From positions 1 to 60,464 of the forward strand of contig JAUXUD010000097.1 in the NCBI GenBank assembly GCA_030680835.1: DNA of 60,464 bases. Direction: 5' to 3'. Below are positions 27,253 to 36,459 of this stretch, in pieces. The stretch comes from Bacteroidota bacterium. Its GTDB lineage: Bacteria > Bacteroidota > Bacteroidia > UKL13-3. A program made the translations under genes and the position numbers. The notes below the pieces were generated by a model. That model saw only the letters and a program-made list of their open reading frames with translations, did no database searches and was not told the DNA's origin. The first letter of the stretch is position 1, and each line of letters opens with the position of its first letter.

Positions 27253-30200
27253 TCACTCCACCTTCTCCAGATACTCCCTTGCTTTTTGCTTATAGTAAGG
27301 TTGCAGCTCTACAGGTACCGTACGTAAAAATTCAATTTCTTTTTGCTTCTTTTTGTTTATTTCTTCAAGGTATTGGGGTGAGGCTTTGGGATAATCTTTG
27401 GGCTGTTCGGCTTCACGTTTGTTATCCTGCTCCTGTTTTTTTTCTGCCTTTTCGTGTTCAAGTAAACGGGTTAAAATTTCCTGCTGGCGCATTAAGGTTT
27501 CCTGGGTAAGGCGTTTGTTCACCAGCTCCTTTTCGGTTTGCTCCATCATTTTTTGCAGGTCGCCCAGTTGTTTGCCACCGCCCAGCTTTTCCTTTTGCAG
27601 CGCATCCATTTGCGAAAGCATTTTTTGCATCTGCTGGCGAATGGCCATTTGCTGTGCTGCCATGCGCGCAAAATCTTCGCTGCCCATTCCATTCTTGCCC
27701 TTTTCGCCTTTGCCATTTTTATTCATGCCTTCGCGCATTTGTTTATTCATGGCTTCCTGCATCTTTTTTAACTGTCCCATACTGAGCTTACCCCCCTTGC
27801 CTTTTCCTTGTTTTTTTGAAGGCTTGCCCTTCTTCCCTTTACTGGCACCGTCTTTCTTTTCCTGCATCTGTTGCTGCAGTTGCTTTAACGCATCGCTTAA
27901 CATTACAGCCAGATTATTCATGCGGGTCATGGCGTACTGCTGCTGGGTGCGGGTTTCAGCAATATTGCGCTGCGAAAATCCCTGGTTGCTCTTATCCAGG
28001 TGATTGTTCATTTTGTTTACTTCACGGTTTATATACGACTTGATTTCGGGTACACGCTTGCTCAGGGCAAATAAGCTATCCTCCACCATCTTTGCATTGT
28101 CGCGAATTATTTTTTGTTCCTGTGCCAGTTTTACAAACTGCGGATTGTAACCACTTATTGTTTTAAGCCGCTCCATCAGATCTTCCTGGTCTTTGCTCAG
28201 CTGAACCAAATTTTCAAGTATTTCCCGTAAGGCATCAATATCAATTTCATCTTCTTCCTCCTCTTCCTTATCCATCTTCTCACGAATTTTTTCCTCCAAT
28301 TCCTTCATCTCATCGGCTGCTTCTTTTTGGTCTTCACTTGCCTCTTTATTATTCTTCTTATCCAACTCTTCACTGCTTTTCTGCATTTTTTTATCAATGC
28401 TTTCCTGCTGCGGTTTCGTGTTCTCCAGCTCTTTTGGAGTCTCCAGTTCCGAATTCTTTTTCTCTATATCCTTCAGGTCGCTTTGCAATTCCTTAAACTC
28501 TTTATTCAATTCATCCTGCTTCTTTTTTAACTCTTCTGTGGGCTGACTTTTTTGCTTGGTGTTCTTTGATAATTCCTCCTGTTTTTTTGAAAGATCATTC
28601 AAATCTTTCATGGCATCCTGAAGCTTTTTTTCAACTTCCAGTTCCTTGTACATTTCCAGCATGCGGTCGAGCTCCTTTTCAACATCTTTATTGCTCAACT
28701 CCATTTTATCAAGCTCATTTTTTATGAGGTCTTTGTTTTGCAATTTCATCATCTCTTCCATCTGCTTCATCAGCTTCTTCATCTCATCCGTCATTATCTC
28801 CTCATACAATTTTTGCAATTGCTCCTGCTTTTCAATAATCTGCTCCTTCTCTGCCTTAAATTCCTGTTCTTTCTGGTTTTTTAGCTTATAGTCCTTTTGT
28901 AAATTCTCAACTTTTTTAGTCAGCTCTTTCTGACGTTCCAATAAATTCTCAAGCTTTTTCTTTTCTTCCCAAGTAAGCTGTTCCGAGTTTTTCATCTTGC
29001 GCTGAATTTCATTCAGGTCCTTTTGTAAATCTTTGGCTTCTTTAAGGGTTTGCTCCATTTTTTCTTTCATGGCTTCACTGCTGGCCGAAGCTTTTTCCTT
29101 TATTTCATGCTTGTCGGGCGCCTTAATGGTAAAGGCTTTGCTGCGCGCCGACTTTGCTCCATGAACGCCGTCATTATCCCAAACTTCAAAATAATATTCA
29201 ACCTCATCTTCGCTTTCAAAGCCCGCTTCATACAGGTTAAAAACATGGTTCAAACTTTGTGTTTTATCTGAACCTAAGGGTAAGGCAGTACTTTGCAAAC
29301 CTTTATCTGTTTTGCTTTGGGTTGCCGATTTTGTATATCGGTAATTGAAAGTTAGTTTCGACAAGCCGTAGTCATCATTGAGTTCCCCGCTAAAATAAAG
29401 TATTTTTTCGGAGATGGTATCCTTATGTTCCTCAACCGCTATTTGCGGAAATGCATCGGGAATCACATCAATCAAAAAGTGCAGGGAATCGCCTCTTTTA
29501 ATTTTGCTGTTGCTCATCACAATTGAGTAGGCATCATTTAAAAAAAACTTGCGGCTATAGCTAAAGTTAATATTGTTTTTGGTTTCTGCTTTGGCTTTCA
29601 TTTTTTCAAATTCAAGCCATACTTCATCGGTTTGCTTGCCGGTAAATTGCCATTTTACAGTGGTTCCGGCCGGTATGTTTAAATCGGCAGGATTGTTTAC
29701 CGTTATATCTTTTTGGTTCAAATACTGTGGGTAATCCAGAAACACCGAGTAGCCAATCATTACAGGCCGGGCTAAAATCTCCAGCAAATATTCTTCGCTG
29801 TAAAAGTCGTGCGCCTGCAATTGAAATGTGGTGTTTTTCTGCAGGTTTTTAAATGTAAAACTAAAATGGGTGGGATCTGTTTTTTGCAATTTATAACTCT
29901 GGTTTTGGTAATTGATAAACACCTCATTGGGAAGTTCATTCCCGCTGATTTTTACTTCAAGTTCAAAGTCTTTGTATTGCTCGGCTTTTAATTCTTTATT
30001 TTCAATTGAAAACGTAAATGGTGCCGGTATCTTAAATGTCTGGTTATATTTAATAACCCTTTTGGCCCCATCACTAATCATACCCGGGGCAATTAATAAA
30101 ATTAGCACGAGTGCGAGTACCGGAAACAAGGCATATTTTACATACTTTATATTTTTACCAAAATCAATGGCTGAACCAAAAGGTACCGGCTTTAATTCAG

Positions 30201-30606
30201 TGGTTTTTTGTTCAATCGCCGCAAGCAATAAAGAGTGATCTCCTTCGCCATGCTGCATGAGTTGGAGTGTATTTAACAGTTTATCGGAAACATTACTAAA
30301 GTGTTTACCGATTATTTCAGCCGCCTGCACATGGTTAATCTGCTTACCTATTTTAAGAAGATGTGCAAGGGGAATAAAAATATAAATGACTGCACAAAAC
30401 AGGGAAAGTGTGCAAACGGTATAGAATAAAATTCCCCTTATTTGTGTTGTGTATCTGCCATAATATTCCAATAGAGAAACTATAATTAATGTGAACACAA
30501 AAATGCCAATAAAAATAATGCTGCCTTTTAAGAGTTGATTCTGGTAATACTTTTTTATAAAAGCATCCAGCTTTTGAACCAATATATTTGAATTTGAACT
30601 TTGCAC
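27253..30606 (-). CDS. DUF4175 family membrane protein with long coiled coil
   Basis: 1117 residues. Three membrane helices occur in the first 175 residues (about 25-45, 55-78, 155-174). An extracytoplasmic beta-rich part (about 180-520) follows. Then a very long, highly charged Lys/Glu/Gln coiled-coil region (about 530-860) is made of repeated KKxELxKK-type heptads. A Gly/Lys/Met/Gln-rich tail (about 900-1060) contains basic KKGKPSKKQGKGKGG-like sequence. This matches the DUF4175 family of Bacteroidota, whose function is not established. The 66-codon membrane protein just upstream (3-base gap) is probably co-transcribed. The low-complexity composition produces long but spurious frames on the opposite strand. 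Confidence 0.85.
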   Translation of the reverse strand: MQSSNSNILVQKLDAFIKKYYQNQLLKGSIIFIGIFVFTLIIVSLLEYYGRYTTQIRGILFYTVCTLSLFCAVIYIFIPLAHLLKIGKQINHVQAAEIIGKHFSNVSDKLLNTLQLMQHGEGDHSLLLAAIEQKTTELKPVPFGSAIDFGKNIKYVKYALFPVLALVLILLIAPGMISDGAKRVIKYNQTFKIPAPFTFSIENKELKAEQYKDFELEVKISGNELPNEVFINYQNQSYKLQKTDPTHFSFTFKNLQKNTTFQLQAHDFYSEEYLLEILARPVMIGYSVFLDYPQYLNQKDITVNNPADLNIPAGTTVKWQFTGKQTDEVWLEFEKMKAKAETKNNINFSYSRKFFLNDAYSIVMSNSKIKRGDSLHFLIDVIPDAFPQIAVEEHKDTISEKILYFSGELNDDYGLSKLTFNYRYTKSATQSKTDKGLQSTALPLGSDKTQSLNHVFNLYEAGFESEDEVEYYFEVWDNDGVHGAKSARSKAFTIKAPDKHEIKEKASASSEAMKEKMEQTLKEAKDLQKDLNEIQRKMKNSEQLTWEEKKKLENLLERQKELTKKVENLQKDYKLKNQKEQEFKAEKEQIIEKQEQLQKLYEEIMTDEMKKLMKQMEEMMKLQNKDLIKNELDKMELSNKDVEKELDRMLEMYKELEVEKKLQDAMKDLNDLSKKQEELSKNTKQKSQPTEELKKKQDELNKEFKELQSDLKDIEKKNSELETPKELENTKPQQESIDKKMQKSSEELDKKNNKEASEDQKEAADEMKELEEKIREKMDKEEEEEDEIDIDALREILENLVQLSKDQEDLMERLKTISGYNPQFVKLAQEQKIIRDNAKMVEDSLFALSKRVPEIKSYINREVNKMNNHLDKSNQGFSQRNIAETRTQQQYAMTRMNNLAVMLSDALKQLQQQMQEKKDGASKGKKGKPSKKQGKGKGGKLSMGQLKKMQEAMNKQMREGMNKNGKGEKGKNGMGSEDFARMAAQQMAIRQQMQKMLSQMDALQKEKLGGGKQLGDLQKMMEQTEKELVNKRLTQETLMRQQEILTRLLEHEKAEKKQEQDNKREAEQPKDYPKASPQYLEEINKKKQKEIEFLRTVPVELQPYYKQKAREYLEKVE

Positions 30607-30609
30607 CTT

Positions 30610-30810
30610 TTATTTAAATAATTTATCTTTTAACTCAAAATAGATATCATCAATCGGACTATTCATACTATGTATTACGTCGAGATGATAATAATGTTTT
30701 ACCTCCAATATACAAATTATCACCACAATTACCGTAAAACACATGTAAAAAATGTAAAACAAATCATTTATTTGTCGCTTTAACCTGCGCCAGTGAAATT
30801 TATGTTTCAT
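30610..30810 (-). CDS. Small single-pass membrane protein upstream of DUF4175
   Basis: 66 residues from the ATG at 30810; an upstream extension runs into the intergenic inverted repeat and is rejected. It has a basic N-terminus (KHKFHWRRLKRQ), one hydrophobic helix (about 17-38, YIFYMCFTVIVVIICIL) and an acidic tail. I do not recognise the family. Support for it being real: the stop is 3 bases from the DUF4175 start, the topology is sensible (positive-inside), and nothing competes on the other strand. It may partner the DUF4175 protein (inference). Confidence 0.6.
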   Translation of the reverse strand: MKHKFHWRRLKRQINDLFYIFYMCFTVIVVIICILEVKHYYHLDVIHSMNSPIDDIYFELKDKLFK

Positions 30811-30854
30811 CGTGCAATTATAGGTGATTTTATTGAGAATTAGTTGAGCGTATG

Positions 30855-30954
30855 AGGGGGGAATTAAACACATAGGCACAATAGAAAAGACATAGGCACA
30901 TAGCTTCTATATGCCTATGTCTTCCTTATGTGCCTATGTGTTTAATCCCCCTTT
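30855..30954. repeat. Long inverted repeat, arms about 40-45 bases
   Basis: The left arm (about 30855-30900) and right arm (about 30909-30954) are near-complementary, both built from the phrase TTAAACACATAGGCACA and GACATAGGCA. The whole can fold into a long imperfect hairpin with a short loop around TAGCTTCTA. It sits between ade and the small membrane protein gene, both on the minus strand. No T-tract follows in either direction, so it is not a textbook intrinsic terminator. It resembles the dispersed phased-word hairpins found in many bacterial genomes. Confidence 0.75.
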
Positions 30955-30986
30955 AAATTACAACAAATCTGTCAATAATGTATAAA

Positions 30987-32576
30987 TTATACAAACTGAA
31001 AAGTATCCCCATCAAACAAACCTTTGTCGCTTAGTTTTAAATGCGGAATAACCAGTAAAGCCATAAATGATAAACTCATAAAAGGAGCCCGGAGTTTTGA
31101 ACCCAGCACATGCTTGCTAAAGTTATCCAAATCAGTATAATCTGCTGCCACTTTCCAGGCATCTGCATTACTCATTAATCCGGCAACAGGCAGCGGTAAA
31201 ACCAGTTGCTTTGAACCCATTACAGCAGACAAGCCACCCGTATTTTCTATTATCAAATTTACCGCATTGCATATTTCTGCATCGCTTACACCTACCGCAA
31301 TAATATTATGACTATCATGCGCAACAGAACCTGCTATAGCGCCCTGGTTCAAACCGAAATTTTTAACATAGGAAATGGCAACCAGGGCTTCAAAATAGCG
31401 GTTAACTACAACCAATTTTAAGCAGTCATTGGCCGCTAGTAACTGGCTTCTGGCTACTGACAGTTTATTTGTAATTAATTGCCCATCTAAGCACTCAATT
31501 ACCAGCTCTGTTTCTTTGGGTTCATAAGCAAAATCCTGTACAGTTTTTTTACCGATATTAAATTGATTTATCGGTTCAATTTTTACCGGTTCAATAAGCG
31601 ATTTGCCTTCACTCGCAACCAATTTTCCATTGATATAGGTTTGATCAATGATAAAGTTTTTCAGGTCTTTGGTTATGATAAAATCTGCGGAGTCACCCAC
31701 TTTTAATTGGCCCACAGGCAATTTGTAATGTGCAATAGGATTTAAACAGGCCACTTTTAATACATCAAACAAATCATATCCCAGTGCAACTGCCCTTTCC
31801 ACCAGTTGATTGATATGTCCCAGCAACAAACTATCCGGGTGTTTATCATCACTGCAAAACATAAGATGAGCAGCATGCTCCTTCATCAGGGGAATCAGGG
31901 TATCAAAATTCCGGGCGGCACTTCCTTCCCGAATCAAAATTTTCATGCCGGCATTCAGCTTTTCAAGCGCCTCTTCAAGGGTATAACATTCGTGATCGGT
32001 ACTGATGCCGGCTGCAATGTATTTAATTGCCTGCTCGCCTTGCAAACCCGGTGCGTGGCCATCAACGGGTTTATTGTGTTTTTTTGCCGATACAATTTTG
32101 GCCATCACTTCGGCATCTTCAAACAATACCCCCGGGTAGTTCATCATTTCGGTTAAATACAAAATCTCATCCCGTTTCAATAAGGCATCCACTTCTTTTG
32201 AACCCAGTGCAGCACCTGCCGTTTCAAATATAGTTGCAGGCACGCAACTGGGCGCACCAAAAAAGAAATGAAACGGAACTTGCCTGCCATTTTCTATCAT
32301 AAATTCCACGCCTTGCAAACCCAGTACATTTGCTATTTCGTGCGGGTCGCTAACCGTTGCAACGGTTCCGTGCAATACCGCCAAACGTGCAAATTCGCTG
32401 GGCACCAATAGCGAACTTTCTATGTGTACATGGGCATCAATAAAACCTGGGAGGATGTATTGATTGTGTACGGCATTGGTTTCTTGGATGGAAATGATGA
32501 TCCCGTTTTCTACAGTTATTTCAGCCGGGTAAATGCGCCGGCCGATAATATCTATAAGGTTTGATTTGATTTGCAT
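30987..32576 (-). CDS. ade: Adenine deaminase
   Basis: 529 residues from the ATG at 32576 ([14 protein letters not shown]). The longer frame to 32636 would translate a dispersed palindromic repeat and is rejected. It is an amidohydrolase with the metal-binding [12 protein letters not shown], the SDPHEIANV segment, DGHAPGL and the late [11 protein letters not shown], all diagnostic of the bacterial adenine deaminase (Ade) family rather than adenosine deaminase. [14 protein letters not shown] marks the C-terminal domain. It converts adenine to hypoxanthine and ammonia in purine salvage, using a binuclear metal centre. It lies downstream of cytidine deaminase on the same strand (80-base gap), a nucleobase/nucleoside salvage pairing. 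Confidence 0.95.
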   Translation of the reverse strand: MQIKSNLIDIIGRRIYPAEITVENGIIISIQETNAVHNQYILPGFIDAHVHIESSLLVPSEFARLAVLHGTVATVSDPHEIANVLGLQGVEFMIENGRQVPFHFFFGAPSCVPATIFETAGAALGSKEVDALLKRDEILYLTEMMNYPGVLFEDAEVMAKIVSAKKHNKPVDGHAPGLQGEQAIKYIAAGISTDHECYTLEEALEKLNAGMKILIREGSAARNFDTLIPLMKEHAAHLMFCSDDKHPDSLLLGHINQLVERAVALGYDLFDVLKVACLNPIAHYKLPVGQLKVGDSADFIITKDLKNFIIDQTYINGKLVASEGKSLIEPVKIEPINQFNIGKKTVQDFAYEPKETELVIECLDGQLITNKLSVARSQLLAANDCLKLVVVNRYFEALVAISYVKNFGLNQGAIAGSVAHDSHNIIAVGVSDAEICNAVNLIIENTGGLSAVMGSKQLVLPLPVAGLMSNADAWKVAADYTDLDNFSKHVLGSKLRAPFMSLSFMALLVIPHLKLSDKGLFDGDTFQFV

Positions 32577-32605
32577 GTTTAATGATATATTAGATATGGC
32601 CGCAG

Positions 32606-32625
32606 AGACGCGATGAATCGCGTCT
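32606..32625. repeat. Palindromic dispersed repeat (copy 2)
   Basis: A 20-base near-palindrome identical to the copy at 21435-21454 except for one central base (GATGAATC for GATTAATC). It lies in the gap between cdd and ade and causes a spurious N-terminal extension of the ade frame. Confidence 0.7.
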
Positions 32626-32656
32626 TTACCAACCATTGCAGAAATGCTTTGCGTTC

Positions 32657-33148
32657 TTATAATTTCAATTGTTTTACAAAAAACTGGAACGGTAAAAATG
32701 CACGGGTTCCGTTTTCCGAAATAAATATTTCACCGGTTTCACCTTGTAAAATCATGCGAATGGGTTTCTCAAATTTCATTTCATATTCGCTGATGCTTTG
32801 CAAACAGGCTCCGCAACTCATAATGGGTTCATCAACTATATAATTTTGTGCTTTCACAGTAATGGCCATAGTTAATACAGGCACATCGGGATGTTCTGAA
32901 CCTGCGTAAAAAATAGCTACGCGTTCGGCACACAATCCACTGGGATAGGCAATATTTTCCTGGTTACTGCCTCTTATCAAAACGCCATTTTCCAATAACA
33001 ATGCACAACCCACATTAAATTTCGAATACGGTGCATAAGCCTTTTCTGCTGCATGTTTTGCTTCTTTTAACAGAAACTGATCAGCAGTTGATAATTCATT
33101 GATGCTTGAATATCTGGTTAAAACCGATTCTTTTTTGATTTGATCCAT
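32657..33148 (-). CDS. cdd: Cytidine deaminase
   Basis: 163 residues from ATG 33148 (MDQIKKES); an in-frame TTG two codons earlier is less likely. Zinc motifs: CAERVAIF supplies the first Cys and the catalytic Glu, and SCGACLQ supplies the two other Cys ligands. [14 protein letters not shown] is the substrate-pocket signature. It deaminates cytidine and deoxycytidine to uridine forms in pyrimidine salvage. It is divergent from the saccharopine dehydrogenase-like gene, with 78 bases between the starts. Confidence 0.95.
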   Translation of the reverse strand: MDQIKKESVLTRYSSINELSTADQFLLKEAKHAAEKAYAPYSKFNVGCALLLENGVLIRGSNQENIAYPSGLCAERVAIFYAGSEHPDVPVLTMAITVKAQNYIVDEPIMSCGACLQSISEYEMKFEKPIRMILQGETGEIFISENGTRAFLPFQFFVKQLKL

Positions 33149-33165
33149 ATTCAAGATTAAGAAAT

Positions 33166-33196
33166 TTTGTTTACAAATGCTTACTTCTTAGCTTCG
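33166..33196 (+). promoter_or_regulatory. Promoter of the saccharopine dehydrogenase-like gene
   Basis: TTTG (33166-33169), 19 bases, TAGCTTCG (33189-33196). This is one mismatch from TANNTTTG with ideal spacing. The ATG lies 30 bases downstream. Confidence 0.6.
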
Positions 33197-33226
33197 CCCC
33201 GAATATTTGTTAAAACAAATAATATT

Positions 33227-34543
33227 ATGCAAAAGATTTTGGTGTTGGGGGCCGGACTATCGGCGAGCTATTTAATAAAATATTTTTTGGATCAGGCTGC
33301 CAAAGAAGAATGGTTTGTTACGGTTGCCGATAACAACCTGCAACTGGCACAAAGCAAGGTGGGCAAAAGCAACTTTGCCAGGGCTGTATCGCTTGATATT
33401 ACTGATAAATTATTGCGTTCAAAGTATATTAAAGAAGCCGATATTGTGGTTTCGTTATTGCCTCCCACATTGCATATTGAAGCAGCCAGAGATTGCCTGG
33501 TATTGCATAAGCATTTGGTAACCGCTTCATATATAACCGACGAAATGAAGGCATTGCATACCGAAGCCCTCAAGGCAAATGTTTTATTTTTAAACGAAAT
33601 CGGTTTGGATCCCGGCATAGATCATTTATCGGCCATGCAAATGATTCATGAAATTCAGCGCAAAGGGGGCGTGGTTAGCACTTTTAAATCGTACTGCGGA
33701 GGTTTGGTAGCTCCCGAATTTGATAACAATCCCTGGAATTATAAGTTTACCTGGAATCCGCGTAATGTGATATTAGCCGGACAGGCAACGGCAAAATACC
33801 TGGAGAACGGACTGTTAAAATTTATTCCGCCCAACCGCATTTTCACACAAACCGAGCAGGTAATGGTACCCGGTTACGGCAAATTTGAAACTTATGCCAA
33901 CCGCGATTCATTAAGTTATATTAAGCCTTATGGAATTGGTTCAGCAAAAACGGTGATACGTGGAACGCTGCGCAAAATTGGCTTTGGCCGCTCGTGGAAC
34001 AAATTGGTACGATTGGGATTAACCGACGATTCTTATCAATTACCCAATAGCGAAAACATGACCTATCGCGATTTGGTTTGTTCGTTTTTAAGCGGTGCTA
34101 CAAATAGCAATTTAGAACTCCAATTGTGCAGATTTCTGGATATTTCTATTGGCAGTAAAGCCTTTAAAAAAATAAAGTGGCTGGGTTTACTTGAACCCAA
34201 TGTAATTGGAATAAAAAATGCCAGTCCTGGGCAGATTTTACAACAACTGCTCCAGGAAAAATGGAAACTGGAAGCGGGTGAATTGGATATGATTGTAATG
34301 AAGCACGAAATTGTTTACAAGCTAAACGGGAAAAGTCACAAAGCTCATAGTTCATTGGTAGTAAGAGGGGAAACCCAGCAACTCACCGCCATGAGTAAAA
34401 CCGTGGGTTTGCCATTAGCCATTGCAACCAAATTAATATTAAAAGGCAAGATAAAATCGCGCGGGGTTCAGATACCCATTGCCCGTGAATTTTATGAACC
34501 GATACTAAAGGAATTAACTAAGTATGGGGTGAAGTTTGTGTGA
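33227..34543 (+). CDS. Saccharopine dehydrogenase family protein (LYS9-like)
   Basis: 438 residues from the ATG at 33227; the longer frame from a TTG at 33167 overlaps the promoter and is rejected. The N-terminus is a Rossmann NAD(P) site (ILVLGAGLSASYL). ADIVVSLLPP and NEIGLDPGIDHLSAM are signatures of saccharopine reductase (glutamate-forming). The C-terminal part has YRDLVCSFL and a late KHEIVYKL strand. The known reaction interconverts saccharopine with allysine plus glutamate. Whether this gene serves lysine degradation or another pathway cannot be told, because no other lysine gene is nearby. It ends at the left edge of the repeat-bracketed cassette. Confidence 0.85.
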   Translation: MQKILVLGAGLSASYLIKYFLDQAAKEEWFVTVADNNLQLAQSKVGKSNFARAVSLDITDKLLRSKYIKEADIVVSLLPPTLHIEAARDCLVLHKHLVTASYITDEMKALHTEALKANVLFLNEIGLDPGIDHLSAMQMIHEIQRKGGVVSTFKSYCGGLVAPEFDNNPWNYKFTWNPRNVILAGQATAKYLENGLLKFIPPNRIFTQTEQVMVPGYGKFETYANRDSLSYIKPYGIGSAKTVIRGTLRKIGFGRSWNKLVRLGLTDDSYQLPNSENMTYRDLVCSFLSGATNSNLELQLCRFLDISIGSKAFKKIKWLGLLEPNVIGIKNASPGQILQQLLQEKWKLEAGELDMIVMKHEIVYKLNGKSHKAHSSLVVRGETQQLTAMSKTVGLPLAIATKLILKGKIKSRGVQIPIAREFYEPILKELTKYGVKFV

Positions 34544-34566
34544 GGGCTGTTGCCTATTGGCTTCTG

Positions 34567-34589
34567 GCTGCTGGCCTCTGGCCTCTGGC
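34567..34589. repeat. Left copy of an inverted 23-base repeat bracketing a cassette
   Basis: A 23-base word built from GGCCTCTGGCCTCTGG. It matches the reverse complement of 36435-36457 at 22 of 23 positions. A degenerate extra copy (GCCTATTGGCTTCTGG) precedes it at about 34550-34566. It lies 23 bases after the stop of the saccharopine dehydrogenase-like gene. Confidence 0.75.
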
Positions 34590-34705
34590 AGATTTGTTTA
34601 TTTTTATTGAAGGCCTTAAGTATAGCAGGTTTAAATTCAAACCCTACTGAGGTATAATTGACTTACCCAGTTAACAATGAATATCAAACTACACAGGCAA
34701 ACATA

Positions 34706-35590
34706 TCACCAAAGCTTCATAGAAACATATGAATTGGTTGCAAAGAATTGTGCTTCATATTCATAGAAATTCTGATAATAATTTCTCAGATCATTTTGAG
34801 TCTCCAATGCATAAAAACCATAAAACCATGGAATATCTAAATAAACCCACTTTTCAAAAACTGCTTTTGGTACTTTTGGAACCTTTTTGGAAAATGGTTT
34901 CAACCAAGTATTAAAAACTAAGTGTTCTCTAAATTGAAAATAGTGTGTCATTTCATGAGCATAACTTAAATATTCAGTAACTCCTGCAGAATTTTTTTCT
35001 GTTCCGATCGCCCTCATATATGTATTGCCATAGAAATAAGGATTTGACTGTAATGTGAAAGTTATAATTCCAGTCTGTAGTGTTGTTCTTACATCTAATG
35101 TTGCTTTTTGTGCAAAATAAATACATGAACCAATTAATGCATTGGGCAAAACTTTTATCTTAAACTTATTTTCAGATTTATCTCTGAGATTGAGTTCAAC
35201 CCTTGCAGCCCATAAGTCGAAAAACCAATAAGAACCGAATTTATTATTAAGACTCGCATTATAAATAATAGAATTACCCATGCAGGATCCAGTATTTGCA
35301 ATCCAGGCAAATCTATAATCTTCATTCTTATTAATATTGTACAATACTTTTTTTGATGAAAAATTAATCACCCCACCTAGCATCCCATAAGCAAATGCAG
35401 CACAAACCGTTTTAATTAATTTACTGCCTTTAGGTTTGTTAATGGCGGATCCAATTCCAGCCGTTATACCTCCAAATAAAATGTTATATGCCAATAATTC
35501 TCGCTGCTGATATTCTCTACTAACCTGACTTTTTGCATTAAAATTCCCGTAAACAAAAATAAAAAGCAAAATGATAACAGTAACTTTCAT
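34706..35590 (-). CDS. Hypothetical secreted protein with HExxH zincin-like motif
   Basis: 294 residues, no family recognised with certainty. There is a signal peptide at about 1-21 (VIILLFIFVYGNFNAKSQ). Two Gly/Ala-rich hydrophobic stretches (about 33-50 and 60-76) could be membrane-associated. H212-E-M-T-H216 is an exact HExxH zinc site, and E279 in YEYEAQFFA, 63 residues later, sits where a gluzincin third ligand would be expected. The sequence between is rich in aromatic residues. A zinc metallopeptidase-like protein in the envelope is a reasonable guess, but no catalytic activity is shown. It stands alone between the inverted repeats, upstream neighbours being the toxin-antitoxin pair on the same strand. 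Confidence 0.65.
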   Translation of the reverse strand: MKVTVIILLFIFVYGNFNAKSQVSREYQQRELLAYNILFGGITAGIGSAINKPKGSKLIKTVCAAFAYGMLGGVINFSSKKVLYNINKNEDYRFAWIANTGSCMGNSIIYNASLNNKFGSYWFFDLWAARVELNLRDKSENKFKIKVLPNALIGSCIYFAQKATLDVRTTLQTGIITFTLQSNPYFYGNTYMRAIGTEKNSAGVTEYLSYAHEMTHYFQFREHLVFNTWLKPFSKKVPKVPKAVFEKWVYLDIPWFYGFYALETQNDLRNYYQNFYEYEAQFFATNSYVSMKLW

Positions 35591-35783
35591 AATGGTTGCA
35601 ACAACTTTTATACAATTGGATTAATTAAAGTAGAATTAACCAAGTCGAAGAATCCATTGCTAGTTTTAACAAAGATAAGAAAAAGTAAAGTATTAAATAT
35701 TGGAAGCCATTGGTTCGAATTCCAAATCACTGGGTATACTTGAATTAGTCATGCATTCAGGACTGAGCAACTTGACGGCGCGC

Positions 35784-36047
35784 TTAATCATAAATGTCCT
35801 TGCGGTCTCCAACTTCTTGAACATCAACTATGCGTATTGCATCATCAATGACATATATAACACGATAATTGCCAATACGAATGCGCCACAAATCACTGTA
35901 CTTACCTTTGAGTTTTTTGCAGTTATGTGGTCGGGGATTGTCTGTCAGGGAAAGAATTGCATGTGTAACACTTGTTCTGATTGCTTTGGTTGGCAATGCT
36001 TCTAAAGATTTTGCTGCCGACTTTTTAATCGTAACAGTATATTTCAT
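35784..36047 (-). CDS. RelE/ParE-family toxin
   Basis: 87 residues. MKYTVTIKKSAAKSLEALP is the typical start of RelE-like toxins, followed by KKLKGKYSDLWRIRIGNYRVIY and VVDVQEVGDRKDIY-like C-terminal strands. The basic and aromatic residues (R and Y in WRIRIGNYRVIY) fit the ribosome-dependent mRNA interferase fold. Its ATG overlaps the antitoxin stop (ATGA), so the pair is translationally coupled. RelE branch is more likely than ParE, but the target is not proven. Confidence 0.9.
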   Translation of the reverse strand: MKYTVTIKKSAAKSLEALPTKAIRTSVTHAILSLTDNPRPHNCKKLKGKYSDLWRIRIGNYRVIYVIDDAIRIVDVQEVGDRKDIYD

Positions 36048-36238
36048 AGTTTGCCTTTTTTCTTCAACTCTTTTACCACTTTTTCAAAAGGGATGCTTTC
36101 TTCATCCTTGTGAGATTCGGCAATGAGAATATCTAGCAAATCTTCAATTTCTTCTTCATGCTTTTTGAATGTTTTTAAATCAATAACAACAGCCTGCCGT
36201 CTGTTCTTGTTATCGGTAATATAGCTAATCCCTTTCAT
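36044..36238 (-). CDS. Antitoxin of the RelE-type pair
   Basis: 64 residues. The N-terminal part (GISYITDNKNRRQAVVIDL) looks like the Phd/RelB-type beta-strand DNA-binding portion. The C-terminal part is a charged helix (EEEIEDLLDILIAES ... KKKGKL) expected to wrap and neutralise the toxin. It is upstream of the toxin with a 4-base ATGA overlap, the usual toxin-antitoxin order. It probably represses its own promoter. Confidence 0.88.
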   Translation of the reverse strand: MKGISYITDNKNRRQAVVIDLKTFKKHEEEIEDLLDILIAESHKDEESIPFEKVVKELKKKGKL

Positions 36239-36434
36239 GGTGCATTCATTTTATATGGTCAAAGATATGGATTTCATATTTAGTAATATAACTCTGATAA
36301 TTCAATTTTTCAAGCTTACCAGTTAACGAATGAAACCTGATAATCGACTCTATTTATTAATCAATTTGGTCAGAAGCTATAAACCAATAGCGTATAGCCT
36401 TGTTAAACAAATCTCAAACAGTTTCCGCAATTTA

Positions 36435-36457
36435 GCCAGAGGCCAGAGGCCAACAGC
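36435..36457. repeat. Right copy of an inverted 23-base repeat bracketing a cassette
   Basis: Reverse complement of 34567-34589 with one mismatch. It lies directly beside the stop codon of the MBL-rhodanese gene. Together the copies enclose about 1.85 kb holding the HExxH protein and the toxin-antitoxin pair. The 196 bases between the antitoxin start and this repeat hold no visible gene. Confidence 0.75.
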
Positions 36458-36459
36458 TC

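Noticed and set aside
27398-28003. Long plus-strand open frames (up to 201 codons) opposite DUF4175
   Set aside because: They are antisense to low-complexity Lys/Glu/Gln codons and give Phe/Cys/Ser-rich nonsense proteins; the minus-strand gene explains the region.
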